Assembly: GCA_023627715.1 (NCBI GenBank)
Contig: JAMAHW010000023.1
Location: 372,001 to 436,000 of the forward strand
DNA length: 64,000 nucleotides
Direction: 5' to 3'
Source of the DNA: Periconia sp. R9002
Lineage: Eukaryota; Ascomycota; Dothideomycetes; Pleosporales; Periconiaceae
Part shown: positions 55,394 through 64,000 of the stretch, one piece after another
Position numbering within the stretch: the first letter of the stretch is position 1
How the letters are laid out: each line of letters begins with the position of its first letter
The notes under the pieces: generated by a model
Told to the model about the DNA's origin: nothing
What the model saw: only the letters and a program-made list of their open reading frames with translations
The model's database searches: none
Position numbers and translations under genes: made by a program

Positions 55394-56174
55394 GTACACG
55401 AGGGTATCAAACTTTGTAGAATATACTGTGAAGGAAAGTGAACTCCAAGTAAGGGAGAATCGGAGGAACTCTCTGTCGTGTACATGGCGATGGGCTTATG
55501 ATATAGGAGAGACATTGCGTGCCTGGCCGATAAGCCTAACGTCGGTCGAATATTCATGCCGCGTGGCGTCTCGGAACGGCATATTTTATGTACGAAAATG
55601 AAAAGTGGTTGTGACTATTAGTGGATGGTCAGTGGTAGTGTCATTATTTGGTCTTACAAGATGAACGATGGGACGTTTCGGCCCCAGGGTCTGTAGCACA
55701 GTGGGTCATGATCTGTCAGTCTTGGTCTAGAGTGAAAACCAAAACATCCGACTAGTTCCGAAACCGAAGCTTCCGATTATGTAAGCGGAAGTTCGGAACT
55801 GGTCCGGAAGTGCTTTGCTCTGCTTCGATTTAGCGCATCCGCTACCAAGGTGATTACACCCATGTACATTGTATGTAGGCATCGATGTACACAGTACGAT
55901 CGTTGTCCTATCCAGCTTTGAGGAAGACTCCGGAACGTGAGGAAGAGATAAAAGTCGAGTTCATCAGTTACATTGATCTGAGAAGGGACAGGACCTTCGT
56001 AACGTATCGCCCCTGCCGCTTGATGCTGAGGGAAAATATCGTCATCATTTAGGAAACTGTCTTGGCGACGATTTTTAGCACTTTTCGGCAACGAGAACAA
56101 GATTAGATCCGGCTTCCGAGATATTTAAATTTTCTTTCTTATCGATTCGTGTTCATCTACCCACTGGAGTATCA
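55394..56174. promoter_or_regulatory. Divergent promoter of the ABC transporter and the Zn2Cys6 factor
   Basis: 781 bp between the two start codons. A cluster of CCG/CGG triplets near 55750-55815, which includes inverted repeats, lies about midway. It suits binding by a zinc-cluster protein, but the link to the neighbouring factor is inference. Confidence 0.6.
55754..55800. promoter_or_regulatory. Nested inverted repeats with CCG/CGG half-sites
   Basis: The outer repeat AGTTCCGAA (55754-55762) is matched by TTCGGAACT (55792-55800). Inside it, CTTCCG (55770-55775) is matched by CGGAAG (55786-55791), giving CCG-N10-CGG. Zinc-cluster dimers bind paired CGG triplets, so this is a candidate operator shared by both divergent genes. 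Confidence 0.55.
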
Positions 56175-58534
56175 ATGGATAAAGACCAGCCTATCAGAAG
56201 ACCTAAGCCAAAGCGCACTGCCAGGGCATGCGACGTCTGCTATAGCAAAAAGGTACTCCGTTCTCATCACGCACACGGATCTGAACTTCCGCTTACTCAG
56301 AAATTATTCGGCGTCGTAGATCAAGTGCGACGCTGGATCTCCACGTTGCAATTGGTGTACCCACCAGGATGTGCCATGCACATACGAAAGGAGGGTTGTT
56401 CGGAAAAAATCCCAAAATAGGTACATCCATGAACGTGCAGTAAGACTGGCTCGGCTTAACATGTCCTAGCAAAGATGAGCGTACGCAGTTGCTTAATCGT
56501 GTCGATCGACTAGAGAAGCTTCTATCCATAACGCTTTCGCAGAATGCAACATATCCGTCACCATCAGGTACTTATCCGTTATACCCAACACGAAATCAAT
56601 GATAATGCAATAATATCCACGTGATCAACCCATCTAATATGCCACAGGCTCAACCCCAGAGAGTAATTTCACCAATGAGACACCTGAAGATGATCAGAGT
56701 TCTGTCTTTTCCTCGGGCATAGAGGACTTCAGAATTGGGCATTTTCCTCGCGCTGGCTGGCGGTTGGGAGCCGTCAATCCGTGCAATGGGATTCCCATAT
56801 TTTCCGAAGAAGGCCAACGGTGGATGAGCCAGCGAACTGGCGACGAAGCATCGGCTAAAAGAATATGTGAATTCAGTAAGCGCTGGCATCGACAAGCGCT
56901 CTCGGGTTGGGATACGATGCCTAACGGGGTCAAGAATTTGCCGACTCAGTTACCGCCGCGGGAGCTAGTTGAAGAATATCTCGGCTTGTATCACCGATCA
57001 TTCGCATGCCATGCTTTCCCAGTAGTGGATCCATTGCTTTTCAGAAGGACTATCAACGCAGCTTATCGAGAGACCTCAGATGAGAGAACTGCAATTGCGC
57101 AGGCTTGCGTTTATGCATTCATGGCACTAATCGCATGCATGCACATTGATGATGGTAAACCGGAACCTCTTGATACGGAAGAGTATGCCCAGCAGGCCTA
57201 TCGCAGATTAGTTTTTTGCTGCGTTGATGTTTATGTCGAAACTCTGCAGACCACGATTATTTTGGTAATAAACCCAGGACGTGTCTCTCATCAAATTAAC
57301 CATCATGCTAACAACAATTGAAAGGAAATTATCCATGTATTCCTCGGCAACTTCCAACATGCTTTGCTCCAAGCTTCCATTAGCGCACGAACAGTTTATA
57401 TGCTTGGAGCGCATATGATTGACTATCCGGATTGCAGAGACCCAGGTGTTTTATCCACAAATATGGAATATCGTCAACAATACTTGCTAAGAAACCTATT
57501 CTGGGTGTGCCACAGCTGGGTATGTTAAACTCCAGGTACAGAGTCGTTTATTACCGAGACAGCTCATGGTGTGGCGTACTAAGACCCTAATAATGTACGG
57601 TAACCACCCTAGTTACATTTCACTAACTTTGTACCCGCGATATAGGACACAGAACTCTGTATCCGCACAGGCCAGCCACCAGCTTTACAGGACGAAGACT
57701 GTAACACCACTCTGCCTCCGCTCCATGTTTATCAACTATACCCCAAGATCATTGGCTATCAGGTAGATGAAGAAGATATACCAGTGCACCTGTTTCACCG
57801 ACCACCGCGACTGAGCATCATAAGGTCGAAGTTGTACAGCCTTTTGTACTCGCCCCGAGCAGCCAAAAAATCAGTTGCTGAGATCCTCAAGGCAATCAGA
57901 GAGTTGGATGATGACTTGGAACAATGGCGACTATCTGTATGTTCGACACACAGGCCCACCTTTTCGTTTTCTAGCGACAATTTTCCCAAAGATCCAAAAA
58001 GTATGCTGTCTATCATACTTCATCTGGATTATAACTACTGCGTCGCCGCAATTCACAAGACAGCAAGCCAATGCAAATTACCAGGCATCAGCGAGTATGA
58101 AAGTGAGTTCATGGGCGTTGAGTCCAGCCTAGCACTCTCTGTTGAGGCAAGTCGATCGTCCCTATTGTACTTGCAGATGGCGTACCGCATGCTGCCCCCC
58201 GATATTTTCTGGTAGGTGCCACCTTCTTAACCTCCACAACTCTGAACATGTAGCTAAATTGTCGGCAAGGATGCTTCTCTACTACCCGATGTTGGCAGTT
58301 CTTTCGCTTTTCTATAATATCCTGAACAGCCCGCTTCATCCGCAGTCTCTGAAGGATCTCGAACTCCTCAGCAGTGTCCCCGATATGATTCGCAAATGGC
58401 CAATGGGACGGGTTGGTGAAAAGGAAACGGAACAATTGAGATTAGTCGATGAACTGGTCAGCGAACTGACGCACCTGGGGCGTGGTGCTGTCAATAAAGC
58501 CATGTCCGAATATCCCTCCCCATATACTGTCTAG
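56175..58534 (+). CDS. Zn2Cys6 zinc-cluster transcription factor
   Basis: Seven exons: 56175-56252, 56320-56420, 56470-56567, 56648-57264, 57325-57519, 57646-58211 and 58270-58534, 639 residues in one frame. The first intron splits the zinc cluster: ACDVCYSKK|IKCDAGSPRCNWC then CTYERR, giving the Cys spacing of the Gal4 class. A Leu-rich linker helix follows (DERTQLLNRVDRLEKLLSI). The middle homology region begins near ELVEEYLGLYHRSFACHAFP and runs to ARTVYMLGAH; the family signature LFWVCHSWDTELCIRTGQPP spans the fifth intron. The last splice uses acceptor CAAG at 58269, restoring DIFWMLLYYP; the TAG just 5' would shift the frame. It lies divergent from the PDR transporter, so control of efflux is the simplest guess. 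Confidence 0.9.
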
Positions 58535-61500
58535 CCGTAAGATTTGGAGACAATTATGACTCCCGGATATTTTTATATTTGGTGTGGTATTAAAAATTCC
58601 AGATCGCAAAGGCATGTCCGAGCTCATAACTGAGCATATTCAATGACCTTTTTTCAAGATCATTCTGATCAAACAAAATCAACAACTTTGTAATGACGTG
58701 CAAGATTTGAGATTGACATTCTTCGGACATTCCTAGAATTTGCCGAATCCAGGTGGCCAACTCTAATTGTTCGAGGAGACTAAGAGTGTCCCCGAAAGCA
58801 AGATCTTTCATGATAATGGAAATGATACACTTAAGCGGTTTAATGATGATGAAAGGAGAGACTGGATTACTTGTTGCATTGTTTCTAATGATCCTCACCC
58901 GTGAGCTAAGGTAGGTAGTTATGTACCGCGGCATGGGCTTGGAATAGAAACAAAGTAAACCTGCATTTGCAAAGTGGTAGAAACCTCAAGCGGGCTAGAG
59001 GCATGAAGTGTATATCCCACATACTGTAATGCTGTTTTAATGCGAAATGTGCGAGACTGCGGCCTTTTCATTATCTTTATGTATACAATAGCCAAGATTG
59101 GCTATTAAATACAACTACAAGTCCAGGAAAAAATGAAGCTGACCATCGCAGAGCAATGGATTACTTGCGGTATCATTAATCAACATAAAGTTCTCACCCA
59201 GGTCGTGCACACTGTGTGAAACCATAAGTATAAGTATTAGGCACTTTTAATAGTAATAACTACCTAGGTTGCCTAGGCCTAGTGTGAAAAAGTTGGTTAA
59301 AAAGTATTATGTAAAAAGCATGCTACACGTTGATCATGATTGTTCTAGACGTGATTTAGATGAAGTACACAGTAAAACAAAAATCCAAAATATAACAGCA
59401 AACTCCAGACAGAGGCAGCAGAGCCAACTCATCTTTCCTAAGCATATACAGACAAATGCGCATGTAGCAAACATTGAATGATCTTGTAGTACCTACATCA
59501 GAGCGGGGAGACCTCACAGTTAGGTAAGAAACTTAGTGTTCCCGACGTTGAGCAGCTGTCGCGGCATTGAACAGTTTTAGGAGGGAATGATTCTATGCGC
59601 TTAGTACCTACCTAGACAATGGTGTTGTATTGTTTCAGCACATTTTCTGGCGCCCCGGCTCCGCGAATCGCCCAACCCGAAGTTCTCCCCGCGACGCCAC
59701 CACAAACATGAAAGCAGACCCACAAAGGCGCCAGGGTCCGGGAAAGAAATCTACTACCTCGTCGTATCCCGCACTTCAAACTCCATTTACTAGGGTCAAG
59801 TGGCCCCTTTTGTACGGCGGCTAGTACTACGTGACCAAGCACATCAAACAACAAGCGGAGCCGGACCGCGTCTCTTCTTGAGTCGAAAATATTACCAGCC
59901 ACCTCAAATGGCCCGTTTGGGGTTCTGGCAGCCTTTCGCCATCATTATAAACGTTTCTGCCAAGAGATAACTCAGTTCAATAATTAAATCCCAGGCCAAA
60001 CGGTTTGACTGACAAGCTTTTGCATAGTTGTTTCCCCTCCTTGGGAGTGCGGATCTTCTGTCATATCTTTCTCCATTCTCAGGTTGTCTAGTTATCAATA
60101 CTGCAATTCTCTGGTGACCTCAGGTCACCTCAGACATCCCTCACCATTCGACGCGAAACCGCGCGACTCGCCATATGGATATCTGAGCCATTGCGACTAG
60201 TACCAAAGCTTTAATGTGCGTGCGCACTCTCCCACCGCCGCATTCTTACAGCGGCTGGCGGCGTGTAGCGTGAAACATTACACGCCTGTCAAGTGTCACT
60301 CGTATCAAGAAATTGACGAGAGGTTTTATGTCATTTCTCCCAGCATTACAGAGAAGGCAAGGAACATGTCTGTTTACGGTTAGTATGCCCTTGTTAACAG
60401 CGTTTGACCACTGCGTTTCAAATGGGCTTTTGACGTTTCCTCCGCCAGTGCAGAAAAGAGAGACACAGGTTTCTCTTTTAGGCCAACACAAGACGTCGAT
60501 TCAAATTTCCACTGCCGCTCAATATTCAAAGCCCGGTGGACATAGCACGGCCCAAGAGTTCTTCAGCCCAACCTGGGCCGAAATCAATCGTGCGGTTAAG
60601 ATTAATTAAGCATTGCCGAGGCCAGCGTTGAAGCCTTGGAGGGGCATGAACATTGCGAAATCAAAGCTTCAGCCACACTACCGACATACTGTAGCGAAAT
60701 TTTCCTTGCTCTGTTTGAACTGTTTGATTGACAGAAAGGTGTCACCAAGCGAAAACACTCTAGATAAGCTTTCCTTAATGCCTCGGCGCTGTGTAACGTT
60801 TTGAGACGTCTCGCAAACTGACTAGCGTAGCGGACTGGGGACTGGGATACCGTGCGCCTTCTCGACGGAAAGCGGTATAGTGCTTGCCTGTATTGGTGTT
60901 CTGTGCAATGCATGTTTTCTAGATCTGTAGTCGCGTTTATTAATTGGCATAGTATTATCTGTGGAGTGTTGTCGCTGTTTGAATCAATGTAGACAAGAGA
61001 AAACATCATCAGGAAGATAGAACACAAACGTTATTAGTACGGTTTGAAGGCAGATTCTGTCCAATAAGATGGTTTGCTGTACGTGCAGTATATCGAAGCA
61101 CTCCAGCGCTTTTTCGAAACCCTTTCGCTCATCAAAACTAGCAAGGTGTGATAGATGGTGGTGTAGGGCAAGCGCTAGTGCTAAGCGCCGATATGAGAGA
61201 ACCTTCCCTGACCTCCTTTCGACGCACAACTACTATCAATTGATGCCATTAAGGTTGAGCATGGGAATGTTCGTGTCGATTGAAAGAGTTTTTGGATGAA
61301 TTAAAGCCGAGCGCAAGGGACAGGAAATAATTGACTGAGGAAAACAAAAATACCTAGGCGCTGAAACCTAGTCACTTTCGGCAGATAGACTAGCTCCTCA
61401 CTCGCCGCACCCCATCATCGTAACTGTGCTAGTTGTGACAGGCCTGTAGTACTGCCTGGCACGGCGCTTAAGCCTAAGTAGGATGTCTACGAAACTGAAG

Positions 61501-62380
61501 TGATCATTCAGCTAGAAACGATGAATAAGGTAGGGCATTGGTGGTGGTGAATGGTAGAGCTAGTTAGTGGGGGCATTGACTACCTAACGTCGCAGTCTCA
61601 GATGTGGGCGTGAAACTGCTTCGGGCCCCGCGCACTACAATGGGCACAAATCCTGCCTGCTTCGACCGGGAAAAACAAAGAAACACACTGTTTTGATTAC
61701 TATGTGATTTCTGAATATGCGTTGTTGATGTTCTTACTGCACCATGATGATAAAAGTGATAGGATGATGTACATTAGCACATTCTTTTGAACCTTTGCGA
61801 GAAAGGCTGGTTCGAAATACAAAGCAGCTTTAATTCACTGTTGCAGTAACCTACTTACCACCGTACTTTCGAAAACTCTCCGCCCCTGCCCCCTGCCCCT
61901 TTCGTGTTCATGGACGCGCCCGAAGATGGCCGTCCCTAGCAAACCGCTAATACTTTCCGTTTGGCCTAAAAACCTTAGCCCCGGTTTGCCTGCGGAGTCA
62001 ACCATAGCGCCGGAGCATCAAGCGATCAGGAGTACTGCGCGATGGTGAAGCAGATGGGTGAGTTTGAGAACAGACACGCGAAGCTGTTTGTAACCGCTTG
62101 AACAAAAAAAGGCAGTTAATAATGGTGAACACCAACCTTATATATAGAGGCACGTAGACGCCTGAATATGAAGTTTTTTTCATCATCAGCATCTTCTTCT
62201 TCGGTTCGCTTCTACAGTCCGGCTTTCTATTCTTCTCATCGCTCCGTGAGCTTGATCTTTATCCTACAGCACGATTGATTCGTAGCCAGCCTACTCCGTT
62301 CTAAACAACGATATATTCTTAAACCTATTCCTTACTCTCAAGCCACTACCCTTTTCGGATCCTTCAAGAACAAACACAAA
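58535..62380. other. Gene-poor region of ~3.8 kb
   Basis: No supported gene. Minus-strand frames at 58590-58934 and 60602-61027 are open but lack motifs, start context or paralogous support. A 17-bp palindrome GGTGACCTCAGGTCACC lies at 60113-60129. Composition shifts from AT-rich (58.6-59.5 kb) to balanced. It may be decayed repeat DNA, but I could not identify a family. Confidence 0.5.
62138..62148 (+). promoter_or_regulatory. TATA-like element of the Egh16-like gene
   Basis: TTATATATAGA lies about 240 bp upstream of the ATG at 62381. A CT-rich stretch follows (62180-62340), the usual layout of strongly expressed fungal genes. Confidence 0.45.
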
Positions 62381-63316
62381 ATGCGTTTCTCTACTATCGC
62401 CATATCCTCCCTCCCCATTCTCCTCGTTTCCGCCCACGGCAAAGTCGCTGCCGTCGTCGGAGACGCTGGCGGCAACGGAACTGCCCTCGGCATCATGGGC
62501 GGTATTGTCCCCGGCCCAGGCAAGAACAAGGTGACCGAGGTCGACACGACTGTTTTCGGCAGCACCAAGATTGCTACAGACGGATTGGGTAAAACCAATG
62601 CCGGTGGCAAGAACCAGGTCGCTGATGTTGCGGGAACCATGGCCCAATCTGGCTCCACGCTGCCACAGGTCAGCGCCAACGGAGGTACCATCTCTGGTAC
62701 TTTCCACATTGTTACCACGGACGGTGCGGGCCCTGTTTCGGCCATGATTGATACCGGTGCTACCGGCGCGTTCTCCAACGGTGTAAAGGCCAATGTTGTC
62801 ACTGGTGAGTCCTAGGTCATCGCCTCACATGCAGAGCAATACTAATCCTCGCAGATGTTCCTGGTAACAACGGAAACATCAAGCCTAACGGTTCCGTCCC
62901 TCGCGGTCTTTCCTACTTGGCTCTTCGTGCTCGCAGCATAGTAAAGCGTGCGGCCAACGTCAACCAGGATCACCCTATCAAGATTGAAGTCCCAGCCGGA
63001 ACGACCTGCTCGGGTACCGCCGCGGGACAGTCCAACGTCTGCTTCATGAAGATTGCAAACTGTAAGTCGAATTTCACTATTGAATTGAACGAAAAACAAT
63101 CAGCGATACTAACATCCCACAGCTAACAAGGCTGGTCCTTTTGGAGGTGTCATTGCTTTCCAGATGGCTGGTACCGGAGCAGCTGCTGGAAATGCCACCG
63201 CCGCTGCTGCTACCACTGGTGCCTCTACTGCTGGTGCTACCACTGCTGGCGCCGCTACTGCCGGCAAGAAAGCTACAGGAGCCACCAAGCTCACCGCTAA
63301 GAGATTCGCCGCGTAG
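62381..63316 (+). CDS. Egh16-like (GAS1-type) secreted protein
   Basis: Three exons (62381-62804, 62855-63061, 63123-63316) give 274 residues. A signal peptide (MRFSTIAISSLPILLVSA) is followed directly by HGKVAAVVGDAGGNGTALGI, the family's mature start. Family marks that follow are the VDTTVF segment, GTISGTFHIVTTDGAGPVSA, DTGATGAFSNGVKANVVT, VPAGTTCSGTAAGQSNVCFM with two Cys, and GPFGGVIAFQM. The last ~45 residues are Ala/Thr/Gly-rich. The Egh16/GAS1 family (Pfam Egh16-like) is known from powdery mildew and rice-blast fungi, where members are expressed during appressorium formation, and it also occurs in saprobes. No enzyme activity is established. Both introns are 50-61 bp with normal donors, and the second has an ACTAAC branch. 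Confidence 0.9.
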
Positions 63317-64000
63317 GCGTCTCCAGGCGTGACCTAATTCCCTCTTTCATGATGCGAGTCGGTCTGGATACCAGACTTCTGATTGATGAATATGGTCACT
63401 TTCACACAGAAAAGATTAGAAACGCAGTCATACCCTTGGTTGAACAGTCATATAGCCCCGGCGTCTTCTTACTTGTAGGAAACGCTAATGGGTATTGGTC
63501 GAGTTGTACATAGATACACATTTCTTTATTTTGTCAATGTAAATAGTTGAAGTTGGGTTGAATTCGTCAGAATTATAAACATTTTCAGGTGAACACGTCA
63601 TTTTCTGATATCAAGTTGCGCAAGTACTGACATATATAGAAGAGAGATGCATGAATGTTTGCAATATGCCATGCACGATAGTATCACAAGTCTTCGCTGC
63701 ATCGATTTCTTGAGGAGACCTAAATCGCAGTAGTGGGCCTCGTCGACATTCTAACATTAGAAACTCCCTGTTTGCAATACCTCCATCTTTTAATGTTTGC
63801 ATAGCGAACTGTTATGCGGAGAGCCACCTCGACAAAGTGCCCCGAAAATCAAGAAACCAAAAGACTTTAAAATAAAGGAGCAAAATAGTAAATAATGGAT
63901 GGCGACCTTTGCAACAAAAATTTAGGCGTGAAAAAATAGAACGAGTACCAAAGTAATCAGAATACGATAGTGACACCCATCATTTCATAATATTCCGCTT
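63317..64000. other. Right-edge flank, no supported gene
   Basis: The 3' flank of the Egh16-like gene and further AT-rich sequence. A short minus-strand frame (63611-63802) has no recognisable feature. Confidence 0.4.

Noticed and set aside
58590..58934. 114-codon minus-strand frame downstream of the zinc-cluster gene
   Set aside because: It looks helical but has no family motif. It lies in the 3' flank of a well-supported plus-strand gene.
60113..60129. Palindrome GGTGACCTCAGGTCACC
   Set aside because: A perfect 8-bp arm with a one-base centre, but isolated in gene-poor DNA with no gene start nearby; one such site per window can occur by chance.
60602..61027. 141-codon minus-strand frame in the gene-poor region
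   Set aside because: No motif, no paralogue in the window, and surrounded by sequence without coding character; a decayed element is possible but unproven.

Overview
The window is nuclear DNA of a filamentous ascomycete (Pezizomycotina). Many genes carry short introns of about 46-70 bp with GT...AG ends and CTRAC-like branch points. The gene content also fits: an NLR-like protein, a HET-domain protein, a zinc-cluster factor beside a PDR-type ABC transporter, GH43, an Egh16-like secreted protein, a fungal protoglobin and the DUF6601 family. A helotialean (Leotiomycetes) origin feels likely from the general look of the proteins, but I cannot prove it from sequence alone.

Layout. 1-3.2 kb: two minus-strand membrane-protein genes, one running off the left edge and one DUF6601. 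3.4 kb: a 50-base poly(A) tract. 3.9-11.1 kb: one very large 12-exon NLR-like gene (alpha/beta-hydrolase, degenerate NACHT-like NTPase, long ankyrin array, acidic stretch, Gln/Pro/Ser/Tyr-rich tail). 12.0-21.5 kb: accessory and metabolic genes (FAD monooxygenase, F-box-like protein, 2OG-Fe(II) oxygenase relative with an acidic repeat tail and an assembly gap, transcription factor without a zinc cluster, NmrA-like oxidoreductase). 22.6-24.4 kb: two small paralogous proteins sharing a CxxC...HxxxH signature. 25.0-40.4 kb: a housekeeping block (UTP25, eIF3f, TAF13, KSH1, a C2H2 AHC1-like protein, a protoglobin). 41.9-50.1 kb: secreted tandem GH43, F-box protein, broken deaminase-like gene, HET protein. 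50.5 kb: a TA-flanked MITE. 51.0-58.5 kb: divergent PDR ABC transporter and Zn2Cys6 factor. 58.5-62.4 kb: gene-poor DNA. 62.4-63.3 kb: Egh16-like secreted protein.

How the genes relate. The central block holds core functions: ribosome biogenesis, translation initiation, TFIID and the secretory pathway. Two of its gene pairs are divergent and probably share promoters. The flanks look like fast-evolving accessory DNA, with genes typical of self/non-self recognition (NLR-like, HET), efflux and its regulation, and secretion at the cell surface. Exon structures were assembled by hand. Every multi-exon model reported as a complete gene keeps one open frame whose summed coding length divides by three; the oxygenase is the exception because the assembly gap interrupts it.
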